A DNA stretch of 64,000 nucleotides from an uncultured Subdoligranulum sp. (GTDB taxonomy: Bacteria; Bacillota; Clostridia; Oscillospirales; Ruminococcaceae): the NCBI GenBank assembly GCA_900545545.1, contig UQZO01000012.1:1-64000 (forward strand). Reading direction: 5' to 3'. Positions 46,273 to 54,662 of the stretch are shown here, one piece after another. The notes beneath the pieces are model-generated. The model was not told the origin of the DNA. It saw only the letters and a list, made by a program, of their open reading frames with translations, and made no database searches. Positions within the stretch are counted from its first letter, which is position 1, and every line of letters starts with the position of its first letter. The position numbers and the translations under genes were made by a program.

Positions 46273-46944
46273 ATGAACATTCTGCTGCTGGAAGATGACG
46301 CCGCCATTGCCGCGGCACTGGAAGCATTTTTAACGGAAAAAGGCTGCCGGGTGACCCGCTGTGCCTCTCTTTCCGAAGCGCGGGAGCTGGTGGAAACCGC
46401 CCTGCCCGATGTAGCCGTGCTGGACTGGAACCTGCCCGACGGGGAAGGCGCCGCCCTTTGCCGGGAGCTGCGGCAGCGCTGGCCCCGGCTGCCCCTGCTT
46501 TTGCTGACGGTGCGCAGCGATACCCGGGATATCCTGACCGGCTTTGCCTGCGGCGCCGACGATTATGTGACCAAACCCTTTGACCGGGAGGTGCTGTACT
46601 CCCGCCTGCTGGCCCTGTGGCGGCGCAGCCGTCCCGATGCGGGGGACCTGCTGCAATGCGGCAGTATCCGGCTGGACCAAGCCCGCCAGGCCGTGACCTG
46701 CCAGGGGGAGCCGGTGGCGCTGGCGCCGCTGGAATACCACCTGCTCCGTCTGCTTTTGCAAAACAAAGGCCGCACCGTGACCCGGCAGCAGCTGTTGGAG
46801 GCCCTGTGGGACCAGAACGGCCATTTTGTCAACGACAACACCCTCACCGTGACCATGAAACGGCTGCGGGAAAAACTGGGCCGCCCCGCCTGCCTGAAAA
46901 CGGTGCGCAGCTTCGGCTACCGATTGGAGGAACCCCAACCATGA
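46273..46944 (+). CDS. OmpR-family response regulator
   Basis: A 223-residue regulator. Receiver domain with LLEDDAA, phosphoacceptor Asp in VLDWNLPDGEG and switch Lys in DYVTKPFDREV; C-terminal winged helix with LLQNKGRTVTRQQLLEALW and the final RSFGYRLE. Start MNILLLEDD follows GGAGGGG. It overlaps its kinase gene by 4 bases. Together with the ABC genes that follow it forms a four-gene unit of the BceRS-BceAB layout. Confidence 0.9.
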   Translation: MNILLLEDDAAIAAALEAFLTEKGCRVTRCASLSEARELVETALPDVAVLDWNLPDGEGAALCRELRQRWPRLPLLLLTVRSDTRDILTGFACGADDYVTKPFDREVLYSRLLALWRRSRPDAGDLLQCGSIRLDQARQAVTCQGEPVALAPLEYHLLRLLLQNKGRTVTRQQLLEALWDQNGHFVNDNTLTVTMKRLREKLGRPACLKTVRSFGYRLEEPQP

Positions 46945-48098
46945 ATCGCTCCCTGCTTCGCCGGATGGCTTTTCCGGCGGTTTGTCTGCTGGTTTTTTCC
47001 GCCGCAGCGGCGCTGCTGGCTTTCTGGTCCGCCGCCCGGCAGCTGGCCCTGCTGGATGGATTTTGTACCGCCCTGATTGCCCGCGACCCCGAATCCGCCG
47101 ATACCGTCTATGCTTTGGTGAAAGAAGGTTCCTTTGCTTCTGCAGCGGCGCCGGGCGTGCTGGCAGAATTGGGCTACCGCCCCCGGGATTTTGCCGCCGG
47201 GACCGGGTGGCTGTACACCGTGGCGGGGGGCGGTCTTTCGTTGGGGGGCGCCCTGCTGGGCGGGGCCCGGCTTCTTTCCCGCCGGGATGCCGCCCGGCAG
47301 CGGCAGAAGCTCATCGAATTGCTGGAAGCTGCCCGCACCGGCCGCCCCCTGCCCCTGCTCACCGAGGACGGGATGACCGAGGGCAGCTACGCCCGCCTGG
47401 CCGATGAAATTCAAAAAACCGTCACCGAGCTGGCCCTGACCCGGGAGGCCGCGGTGACCGCCCGGGACCGGTTTGCCCAGAACCTTGCCAACATCGCCCA
47501 CCAGCTGAAAACGCCCCTCACCGCCCTGTCGCTGGCGGCCCAGAGTGCCGGAGCCGCCGGGGATTCCATGGCCGCCCCGCTGGCGCGCCTCACAGGGCTG
47601 GAGGAATCGCTGCTGTTGCTGGCCCGGCTGGACACCGGCGCCCTGCCCCTGCATCCCCACCCCACCGACCTGTACACCCTCTTGATGATGGCGGCGGACA
47701 ACCTGGAACCCCTGACCGAAACCGCCGGGGTGACGCTGGACATCCCCGAGCTGGAAGCCGTGACGGTAACCTGCGACCCGGACTGGACAATGGAAGCCCT
47801 TTTGAACCTGATGAAAAACTGTGTGGAGCATGCCCCCGCCGGGAGCGCCGTGCGCTGTATCTGCCGCCGCAACGCCCTGTACACCGAAGTCATCCTCCGG
47901 GATGCGGGGGACGGCTTTTCCCCAAAAGATCTTTCCCATCTGTTTGAGCGGTTTTACTGCGGGGAACACCCCGGCCCCCACAGCACCGGGCTGGGCCTGG
48001 CCATTGCCAAAGAACTGCTGGAACGGCAAAACGCCCTGGTCCATGCCGAAAACGCCCCCGAGGGCGGCGGGCAGTTTGTGGTGCGCTTTTACGGGTGA
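46941..48098 (+). CDS. Membrane sensor histidine kinase
   Basis: A 385-residue kinase with two N-terminal membrane helices (about residues 10-32 and 92-112) and a short extracytoplasmic loop of about 60 residues. The phosphoacceptor His is in LANIAHQLKTPLTAL; N, G1 and G2 boxes are present (LMKNCVEHAPAG, RDAGDGFS, STGLGLAIAKELL). Start ATG overlaps the regulator stop. Small loop and ABC partner genes suggest it reads transporter flux rather than ligand directly, as in Bce-type systems; this is inferred from layout. Confidence 0.88.
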   Translation: MNRSLLRRMAFPAVCLLVFSAAAALLAFWSAARQLALLDGFCTALIARDPESADTVYALVKEGSFASAAAPGVLAELGYRPRDFAAGTGWLYTVAGGGLSLGGALLGGARLLSRRDAARQRQKLIELLEAARTGRPLPLLTEDGMTEGSYARLADEIQKTVTELALTREAAVTARDRFAQNLANIAHQLKTPLTALSLAAQSAGAAGDSMAAPLARLTGLEESLLLLARLDTGALPLHPHPTDLYTLLMMAADNLEPLTETAGVTLDIPELEAVTVTCDPDWTMEALLNLMKNCVEHAPAGSAVRCICRRNALYTEVILRDAGDGFSPKDLSHLFERFYCGEHPGPHSTGLGLAIAKELLERQNALVHAENAPEGGGQFVVRFYG

Positions 48099-48154
48099 CT
48101 GTCACCGGGATGTCATCTTCGGGTGCTAGAATGGATGCAAAAGGAGGATATCCC

Positions 48155-48835
48155 ATGGAACTGCTGCAATGTACCAACCTGAAAAAAGTCTACGGCAAGG
48201 GGGAGGCCGCGGTCTGCGCCCTGGACGGCATCGATCTGACGGTGTCCCGGGGGGAGTTCGTCGCCGTGGTGGGGGCTTCCGGCTCCGGCAAATCCACCTT
48301 GCTGCACATTCTGGCCAGTGTGGACAAACCCACCGACGGCCAGGTGCTCATCGACGGGGTGGACGTGGGGGCACTGGACCCCACCCGGGCCGCCCTGTTC
48401 CGCCGCCGCAAGGTAGGGCTGATCTACCAGTTTTTCAACCTGATCCCCACCCTGTCGGTGGAGAAAAACATCGCCCTGCCGCTGCTTCTGGACAAACGAA
48501 AGCCGGACCCCGCCGTTTTGAGCCAGCTTTTCCAGACGCTGGGGCTGGAAGAGAAACGCAGCGCCCTGCCGGGGCAGCTTTCCGGCGGGCAGCAGCAGCG
48601 GGTGGCCATTGCCCGGGCCCTTTGCTACCGCCCGGCCCTGCTGCTGGCGGATGAGCCCACCGGCAATCTGGACCGGAAAAACAGCGCCGAGATCCTGGAC
48701 CTGCTCAAACTCTGCCATAAGAATCTGGGGCAGACCATCCTGCTGGTGACCCACGACGAAAGTCTGGCCGCCCAGGCGGACCGGGTCATCACCCTCAGCG
48801 ACGGGCGGATCATTAGCGACCGCCCACGGGGGTGA
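48155..48835 (+). CDS. ABC transporter ATP-binding protein (MacB/BceA type)
   Basis: A 226-residue ATPase with Walker A GASGSGKST (about residues 40-48), signature LSGGQQQRVAIARAL, Walker B LLLADEPTGNLD and the H-loop THD. The DEPTGNLD form is that of FtsE/LolD/MacB/BceA proteins that work with large FtsX-type permeases. Start MELLQCTNLK follows AAAGGAGG. The permease gene starts 5 bases after the stop. Confidence 0.9.
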   Translation: MELLQCTNLKKVYGKGEAAVCALDGIDLTVSRGEFVAVVGASGSGKSTLLHILASVDKPTDGQVLIDGVDVGALDPTRAALFRRRKVGLIYQFFNLIPTLSVEKNIALPLLLDKRKPDPAVLSQLFQTLGLEEKRSALPGQLSGGQQQRVAIARALCYRPALLLADEPTGNLDRKNSAEILDLLKLCHKNLGQTILLVTHDESLAAQADRVITLSDGRIISDRPRG

Positions 48836-48840
48836 GAATT

Positions 48841-51078
48841 ATGTGGAAAGACTTTTCCCGCAGCGACCTGGCCCATACCCCCGCCGCCGTCCGGACCATG
48901 GCCTTGGCGGCACTGGCGGCCTCTTTTTTTCTGGCGCTGCTCTGCGGTTTGTTTTACAACGCCTGGACCTATGAGGTAGACCGCATCCTGCGGGAGGAAG
49001 GGGGCTGGCAGGCCCGCCTGACCCTGCCCCAGACCGGCGCCGGGCTGGACCAGACGCTGGAAACGCTGGAACAATTTGCCCAGGTGGATACCATCACCTG
49101 CAACGACACCCTGTCCGGGCAGGATTTTTCGGTGGTAGACCTGACCTTCCGGGACAGATCCACCGCCTACGAAACGCTGGAGAGCATCCAGGCCCGGCTG
49201 GGCCTTTCCAACAAGCAGGCGGAGACCCACGACACCCTGTTGTCCCGCTACCTGATCACCGACCCCCAAGACCCCACGCCGCCTTTGCTGCTGCCCTTCC
49301 TGCTGGGCGTATGGGCTGCGATGGCCCTGGCCTTGGTATTGCTACTGCGCAATGCGTTTGAAATCACCATGCAGGCCCGGCTGCACCGGCTGGGCATTCT
49401 GGCCAGCGTGGGGGCTACGCCCCGTCAGCTGCGCCTTTGCCTTTTGCAGGAGGCAGCCGCCGTTTCCCTGCTGCCGCTGGCGGCGGGCATCCTGCTGGGC
49501 TTTGCTGGCTGCGCCGGGGTATTGGCGGCGGTCAACCAGGCCGCTGCCGACCTGCCCGGCCGCCAACCGGCGGTGTTTACCCTGCACCCGCTGGTGGTGC
49601 TGGCCGCGCTGCTCTCCGCCCTGAGTACGGTCCTGCTTTCTGCCTGGCTGCCCGCCCGCCGGCTCTGCCGCATCCCGCCGCTGGAAGCGCTGCGGGGTAC
49701 CGCCCGGCAGCAATCCGCCTGGCGCGGAAAGCGCCCCCTCACCACCCGCCTGCTGGCGCGGTGCTTCGGCATCCGGGGCGAACTGGCGGGCAACGCCCTT
49801 TGCGCCCAGAAAAAATCGCTGCGCATCGCCAACATTTCGCTGCTGCTCTCCTTTCTGGGCTTTACCGCCATGCTCTGCTTTTTCACCCTGTCGGGCATCA
49901 GCACCCGCATGACCTATTTTGAGCGGTACCAGGATGCCTGGGACGTGATGGCTACCCTGCCAGATACCCAGCTTTCGGATTTCACCCTCACCGATTCCCT
50001 GGCAGCGCTGCCCGACGTGGAGGACTGCGTGGTCTACGAAAAGCGGCAAGCCAGCGTTCTTCTGCCCGCAGAAACCCAAAGCCAGGCGCTGCAGGACCTG
50101 GGCGGTCTGGGCGCCCTGGCCGGGGCGGATGCCGCAGCAACCCAGAACGGCTGGCTGGTGGATGCCCCGCTGGTGATTCTGGACGACGCCAGTTTTCTCC
50201 GATTCTGTGAGGAGGCGGGCCTCGCCCCTTCGCTGGACGGCGCGGTGCTGCTGAACCGGGTATGGGACAGCCTGCACAGCAATTTCCGCAACCGGCAGTA
50301 TCTGCCCTTTGTGCAGCCCGGCACCGCTGCCCTGACGCTGGCAGAGCCCGACGGCACCGCACTGGGCGAGCTGCCGCTGCTGGGTATGACCGACGCCCCG
50401 CCCAACCTGCGGGAGGAATATGACCAGTATACGCTGGTACTCTTCTGGCCCCAGAGCCTGTGGGAGGCATGGGCACAGGAAAACCGCCTGCCCGCCCCCA
50501 CCCAGACGCCGGAAGTGCTGGTGCGGCTGCTGGGGCATGAAGGCATTTTCCAAACGGAATGTGAAGCGCTGCAAGGTGAGGTTTCCGCCCTGCTGGACCA
50601 GGGCGGTTACGCGTACACGGTGGAAAACCGGCTGACCGAACGCGCCACCAACGACCGCATGATTCAGGGTGCAAAGAGTATTCTGGGTGCCTTCTGCCTG
50701 CTGCTGGCGGTCATCGGGCTGGCCAATGTCTTTCTCAATACCCTGGGATTTGTGGAGCAGCGCCGCCGGGAGTTTGCCCGGTATCTTTCCCTGGGCATGA
50801 CGCCCCGGGAACTGCGCAGTCTGTTCTGGATGGAAGGGGCGGTACTGGCCCTGCGTCCGCTGGTCATCACCCTGCCCCTCACCGCCGGGATGGTCGCCCT
50901 TATGCTGCGGGCCAGCTATCTGGACCCGGCCCTCTTTCTGGCCGAAGCGCCGGTTTTGCCTGTAGTGCTTTTTGCCTCGGGCATTGTCCTCTTTGTGGCG
51001 CTGGCCTACGCGCTGGGTGCCCGCAAGGTGCTTTGTTCCGACCTTGCCGAGATTTTGAAGGACGACCGTCTGCCCTGA
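48841..51078 (+). CDS. FtsX-type ABC transporter permease
   Basis: A 745-residue membrane protein: an N-terminal helix, a roughly 120-residue extracytoplasmic region, an FtsX-like three-helix unit (about 150-280), a fourth helix near 330, a long extracytoplasmic domain (about 350-590) and a second FtsX unit at the C-terminus (about 600-740). The two large outside regions fit mechanotransmission permeases of the MacB/BceB broad group. Start is the ATG at MWKDFSRSDL (48841) with GGGGGTGA upstream; a GTG three codons earlier overlaps the ATPase stop. Likely role: resistance to cell-wall-active peptides, inferred from the operon. Confidence 0.83.
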   Translation: MWKDFSRSDLAHTPAAVRTMALAALAASFFLALLCGLFYNAWTYEVDRILREEGGWQARLTLPQTGAGLDQTLETLEQFAQVDTITCNDTLSGQDFSVVDLTFRDRSTAYETLESIQARLGLSNKQAETHDTLLSRYLITDPQDPTPPLLLPFLLGVWAAMALALVLLLRNAFEITMQARLHRLGILASVGATPRQLRLCLLQEAAAVSLLPLAAGILLGFAGCAGVLAAVNQAAADLPGRQPAVFTLHPLVVLAALLSALSTVLLSAWLPARRLCRIPPLEALRGTARQQSAWRGKRPLTTRLLARCFGIRGELAGNALCAQKKSLRIANISLLLSFLGFTAMLCFFTLSGISTRMTYFERYQDAWDVMATLPDTQLSDFTLTDSLAALPDVEDCVVYEKRQASVLLPAETQSQALQDLGGLGALAGADAAATQNGWLVDAPLVILDDASFLRFCEEAGLAPSLDGAVLLNRVWDSLHSNFRNRQYLPFVQPGTAALTLAEPDGTALGELPLLGMTDAPPNLREEYDQYTLVLFWPQSLWEAWAQENRLPAPTQTPEVLVRLLGHEGIFQTECEALQGEVSALLDQGGYAYTVENRLTERATNDRMIQGAKSILGAFCLLLAVIGLANVFLNTLGFVEQRRREFARYLSLGMTPRELRSLFWMEGAVLALRPLVITLPLTAGMVALMLRASYLDPALFLAEAPVLPVVLFASGIVLFVALAYALGARKVLCSDLAEILKDDRLP

Positions 51079-51090
51079 CGCCATACAACC

Positions 51091-51121
51091 AAAAAGACCC
51101 GCCGGTGGGCGGGTCTTTTTT
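51091..51121. terminator. Terminator after the ABC permease gene
   Basis: Arms AAAAAGACCCGCC and GGCGGGTCTTTTT; bidirectional, also placed after the converging CAT-like gene. Confidence 0.9.
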
Positions 51122-51134
51122 CTGTTTGCGTTTT

Positions 51135-51776
51135 TTACGGGTTGAATACATCCTTTTGCCCGATCAGCTCCTGCAGCTCGTTCACAAAACGGCATACATG
51201 AAATCCATCGCACACGCCGTGATGCGCCTGGACCGCCAGCGGCAGCCGGTAGCGGTGATCTTCCTCATAGTATTTCCCCATGGTAAAGATCGGCAGCAGA
51301 TAATCATAGCCCTTTTGGAGGTTCAGATTGAAGCCCTCGAAGGTGACCCAGGGCACCATGGAAACGGGAAAGGTGTTGGCCGGGGTGCCCGGCTTTCCTT
51401 CCAGTTTCTGCACATCGCCGTACTGTTCCAGGTCCCGCCGGTACGCCTGCCGGAATGCGGCAAATTCCGGGTGGTACTCTGTCCAGAGATTGGAAAAAGT
51501 TTCGCTCTCCTTATGGAAAACCGTATAGCTGGGCAGCATCTCGGAAAACACCCCCAGCTCCCCCTTCTCATTGAAGGCGGTCCGGAACTCGCTGTGCCGG
51601 TTCACGAGGGTGGCAAGGGCGTACAGCATGGCGGGATAGAGCTGGACGTGTTCCTCGATGAGAGGGGTGATGTCCAGCTTGACGCTCATGCTGTAGGTGC
51701 AGGGCACCGCGAAACAGTAGTGTTCAAAATATTCTTTTCTGGGCCAGGTCTCTCTGTCAATGATCTGAAATTCCAT
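51135..51776 (-). CDS. Chloramphenicol acetyltransferase-like protein (type A fold)
   Basis: A 213-residue acetyltransferase of the trimeric CAT family. The catalytic motif HHGVCDGFHVCRFVNELQEL holds the active-site His and structural Asp, and the Ser equivalent to CAT Ser148 is kept (VSMVPWVTFEGFNLN). Start MEFQIIDRET follows AGCAGGTGTTTCC, a moderate ribosome site. Intact motifs mean it could acetylate chloramphenicol, but many gut CAT homologues are housekeeping or of unknown substrate. It sits beside a region of gene remnants (52015-52331), so this end of the locus has been rearranged. Confidence 0.85.
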   Translation of the reverse strand: MEFQIIDRETWPRKEYFEHYCFAVPCTYSMSVKLDITPLIEEHVQLYPAMLYALATLVNRHSEFRTAFNEKGELGVFSEMLPSYTVFHKESETFSNLWTEYHPEFAAFRQAYRRDLEQYGDVQKLEGKPGTPANTFPVSMVPWVTFEGFNLNLQKGYDYLLPIFTMGKYYEEDHRYRLPLAVQAHHGVCDGFHVCRFVNELQELIGQKDVFNP

Positions 51777-52014
51777 GGAAACACCTGCTTTTTTGTTATT
51801 GCAGGGTCTATTATAACATATTGGAGTGGGGGTTGCCTGAAAAACCCACGTTCGCGGCGGTTTGCCTTCCGCTGCGAAAATTTTCATTTTGTATGTTTTT
51901 GACGAATTGTACAATACGGATTCTTTCTCTTTCTTTTGCGGAGACCTCCACTGCCGGTTTGAAGGGGCGTAGGGAAATAACCGAAGACCGGATGCCCCCG
52001 GCCCCTCTACAGCT

Positions 52015-52184
52015 CTATACCGCCGGGCGGTTCCATTTCGGCAGACAGACCGTAAAGGTACTTCCCACGCCGGGTTCTGTTTGTACTGCCACGGTCCCTT
52101 CATGCAGCGCGACGATTTTCTTCACCATTGCAAGGCCCAAGCCACTGCCTTCCGTTTTGCGGGACGTGCCGCCCTGACAAAACA
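52015..52184 (-). pseudogene. Remnant of a sensor histidine kinase (C-terminal end only)
   Basis: Read on the minus strand, this gives only the last 55 or so residues of a kinase: TSRKTEGSGLGLAMVKKIVA (the G2 box) followed by HEGTVAVQTEPGVGSTFTV and a stop at 52015. Nothing upstream continues it: at about 52185 the sequence switches to an unrelated remnant on the other strand. It has no start codon or promoter of its own. Confidence 0.8.
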
Positions 52185-52331
52185 CGTCGCTTGAGCAAAC
52201 CGGAAGAAATCGCCGCGCTGTATGCCGCCGTCAGCGCACCCGAAATGGGATACCTGACCGGCACGGACATTTTGTGCGACAGCGGCTGCGTTGCAGGCAA
52301 GCGAGTTGGGCACAACGCTGTTTCCCGCTAA
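52185..52331 (+). pseudogene. Remnant of a short-chain dehydrogenase/reductase (C-terminal end only)
   Basis: The plus strand reads RLSKPEEIAALYAAVSAPEM, GYLTGTDILCDSGCVAG, the standard C-terminal end of an SDR enzyme, and stops at 52331. The catalytic YxxxK and cofactor-binding parts are missing. It abuts the kinase remnant tail-out, so two truncated genes meet at one junction, the mark of a deletion or rearrangement. Confidence 0.8.
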
Positions 52332-52397
52332 TGCGCAGGAACCGACCGTAAAAAACAGGGCGGATTTTTGCATATCCCCTATCCTTCTTTTACAAAA

Positions 52398-52439
52398 ACA
52401 GGCGCGAGAGTTTGAAGCTCATCTCGCGCCTGTTTTTTG
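52398..52439 (+). terminator. Terminator downstream of the SDR remnant
   Basis: 12-bp stem ACAGGCGCGAGA/TCTCGCGCCTGT with a T run; probably the original terminator of the lost SDR gene. Confidence 0.85.
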
Positions 52440-52456
52440 TGCATATCTCCCCTTTG

Positions 52457-52501
52457 TTGACAAAAGTCGTGCCCTGCTCTATTATATCTCTATTAGATAT
52501 A
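52457..52501 (+). promoter_or_regulatory. padR promoter with an operator palindrome over the -10
   Basis: TTGACA (52457-52462), 17-base spacer, TATTAT (52480-52485): a near-consensus promoter. A perfect inverted repeat TATATCT-N5-AGATATA (52483-52501) overlaps the -10 and the start region, 13 bases before the ATG. This is where a PadR repressor would act on its own operon. Confidence 0.75.
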
Positions 52502-52514
52502 TTGGAGGTGTGGC

Positions 52515-53066
52515 ATGGAATACCTGATTCTGGGGCTGCTGATGCTTGCCCCCATGACGGGCTACGAGCTGCAGCAATTCATCCGGAAGAATCTGGCGCT
52601 GATCTGCTCCCACAGTGCGGGAAGTGTGCAGACCGCCCTCGCAAAACTGGAGAAAGACGGACGCATCACCGCCCGGGAAACGATGGCGGGCCGCCGCCGC
52701 AAAAAGACATTTTCCATCACCCCCGCCGGGCGGGATGCCTTCGCCCGCTGGGTAGCCCAGCCCATGCAGGCAGACAAGGTGAAGAACATGGAACTCTCCC
52801 GCCTGTTCTTTGCGGGTCTGGCCCGGCCGGAGGAGCGTGTCGCTGCCATCCGGGATTATATCCGCCAAATGGAAGAGACACGGGGAATCCTTTTGGGGAT
52901 ACGGGAAAGTTTCCGCCGCATCCCTGCCGAGGAGCTGCCCGCCGGGACCGACTGGTCCCTGGTGCTGCGCTTTCAGGGGTACACTTTGGACTACGGCATC
53001 GCTGCTGCGGAATTTGAGATCGGCTGGTACAGCCGCCTGCTCACAGAATTGGAGGAACACCCATGA
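52515..53066 (+). CDS. PadR-family transcriptional regulator
   Basis: A 183-residue regulator. The N-terminal winged helix is typical of PadR (MEYLILGLLMLAPMTGYELQ, then ALAKLEKDGRI and the wing with RRRKKTFSITPAGR), and the C-terminal helical domain (about 95-180) is the Vir_act_alpha-type dimer region. ATTGGAGGTGTGGC precedes the ATG. The operator at 52483-52501 suggests self-repression. It overlaps the flavodoxin-fold gene by 4 bases. Confidence 0.9.
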   Translation: MEYLILGLLMLAPMTGYELQQFIRKNLALICSHSAGSVQTALAKLEKDGRITARETMAGRRRKKTFSITPAGRDAFARWVAQPMQADKVKNMELSRLFFAGLARPEERVAAIRDYIRQMEETRGILLGIRESFRRIPAEELPAGTDWSLVLRFQGYTLDYGIAAAEFEIGWYSRLLTELEEHP

Positions 53067-54457
53067 AAATCCTTGTGCTGAACGCCAGCCCCAAGGGCGG
53101 CAATTCCACCACCGTACATACGGCCCTGTATCTGCAGGCCCTGCACCCGGAACATCAGTTCACCGTTGTGCCGGTGGGCCAGCGCATCAAGCGCTACGAA
53201 AAGGACTTTGCGCCCTTGCGCGCCGAGCTGGAACAGGCCGACCTGCTGCTTTTCTGCTATCCGGTCTATACCTTTATCGCGCCCTACCAGCTGCACCGGC
53301 TGATTGAGCTCATCAAGGCGGACGGGGTGGATCTTTCCGGCAAATTTGCCAGCCAGATCACCACCTCCAAACACTTTTACGATGTGACCGCCCACCGCTA
53401 TGTGGAAGAAAACTGCTGTGACCTGGGGATGAGGGTCGTCCGGGGGCTGTCTGCCGACATGGACGATCTGCTGACCGAACAGGGCCAGCGGGACGCCCGG
53501 AATTTCTTTGATCAGCTGGTGTTTTCCTGCGAGCATGGCCTGTTTGTCACGCCCCCTGCCCGGGCGCCCCGAAGAGAAAAGCCGGTGTATCAGCCGGTGC
53601 TGCCTGCCGCCCCCAAAACACCGGGGAAAGATGTGGTCATCGTGACGAACTGCGCCCCGGAGGACGAAAACCTCCGCCATATGATCGCAGATTTCCGCGC
53701 CGCCCTGCCCCTGGAAAGCCGGGTGGTCAACCTGCGGGAGTTCCCCTTTGACGGCGGCTGCCTGGGCTGTTTCGGCTGCGCCGTCACCGGAAAATGTGTT
53801 TATAAGGACGGGTTCGACGAATTCCTGCGCACCAAAATCCAGAACGCCGACGCCTTTGTCTATGCCTTTACCATCTCGGACCATTACACCCATTCCAGCT
53901 TCAAATGCTATGACGACCGGCAATTCTGCAACGGCCACCGCACCGTCACCCAGGGCAAACCCATCGCCTATCTCATCAGCGGCGACTACCGGTACGAGAG
54001 CAATCTGCGAATGATCGTGGAGGGCCGGGCCGAAGTGGGCGGCAACTGCCTGTGCGGCGTGGCCACCGACGAGGGAGATACGACGGCAGCGCTCCGCACG
54101 CTGGCCGATGGCCTGGTGTTTGCGCTGGACAAGAAACTTTCCCGCCCGGCCAACTTTTACGGCGTGGGCGGCATGAAGATCTTCCGTGACCTGATCTACG
54201 TCATGCAGGGCATGATGAAAGCCGACCACAAATTCTACAAAGAACACGGCATCTACGATTTCCCGCAGAAACAGAAAAAGCGTATCTTGCAGATGAAACT
54301 GGTGGGTGCCCTGATTGCCATCCCCTCGGTGCAGAAAAAGATGAAAGGTCAGATGAACCAGTACATCATCGGCCCCTACCAGAAGGTCGTGGCGGACGCC
54401 GCAAAAGGCCGGACTTCCTCCGCAGAGCAGCCGGAAAAAAACGTTGCACCGGTATGA
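53063..54457 (+). CDS. Tandem flavodoxin-fold NAD(P)H-dependent FMN reductase-like protein
   Basis: A 464-residue protein with two flavodoxin-like domains. Domain 1 (1 to about 165) begins KILVLNASPKGGNSTTV, the phosphate-binding loop of FMN reductases. Domain 2 (about 190-370) begins VVIVTNCAPEDENLRHM and carries a cysteine cluster (GGCLGCFGCAVTGKC) where iron-sulfur flavoproteins and related reductases have theirs. A 90-residue basic tail follows. Domain duplication in one chain is unusual for the family. Controlled with the PadR gene; such pairs often respond to phenolic or redox-active compounds, but the substrate here is unknown. Confidence 0.82.
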   Translation: MKILVLNASPKGGNSTTVHTALYLQALHPEHQFTVVPVGQRIKRYEKDFAPLRAELEQADLLLFCYPVYTFIAPYQLHRLIELIKADGVDLSGKFASQITTSKHFYDVTAHRYVEENCCDLGMRVVRGLSADMDDLLTEQGQRDARNFFDQLVFSCEHGLFVTPPARAPRREKPVYQPVLPAAPKTPGKDVVIVTNCAPEDENLRHMIADFRAALPLESRVVNLREFPFDGGCLGCFGCAVTGKCVYKDGFDEFLRTKIQNADAFVYAFTISDHYTHSSFKCYDDRQFCNGHRTVTQGKPIAYLISGDYRYESNLRMIVEGRAEVGGNCLCGVATDEGDTTAALRTLADGLVFALDKKLSRPANFYGVGGMKIFRDLIYVMQGMMKADHKFYKEHGIYDFPQKQKKRILQMKLVGALIAIPSVQKKMKGQMNQYIIGPYQKVVADAAKGRTSSAEQPEKNVAPV

Positions 54458-54592
54458 TGCACCACACAAAAACATCCCGCCCCAGGGCACCGCAGCGGTG
54501 GTGCTGCTGCCGGCGCTGGCCCGTGCCCTGTATGCGGCGGTGTTTTCTTCCCTTATGCCAACCGCCTCCCCATCCGGAGAGATACGCCCACA

Positions 54593-54620
54593 AACCGGGC
54601 CGCAGGCACGGCCCGGTTTT
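54593..54620 (+). terminator. Terminator after the flavodoxin-fold gene
   Basis: 10-bp stem AACCGGGCCG/CGGCCCGGTT, 6-base loop, short T run. Confidence 0.85.
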
Positions 54621-54662
54621 CCTTGGTGTTGGCCCTGCATATTCTGACAAAGGTGATGTACT

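Noticed and set aside
52122..52373. Minus-strand frame beginning MQKSALFFTVGSCALAGNSV with a possible ribosome site
   Set aside because: Only the first 30 residues look like a signal segment; the rest runs across the SDR and kinase remnants in the wrong frame. Too weak to call a gene.
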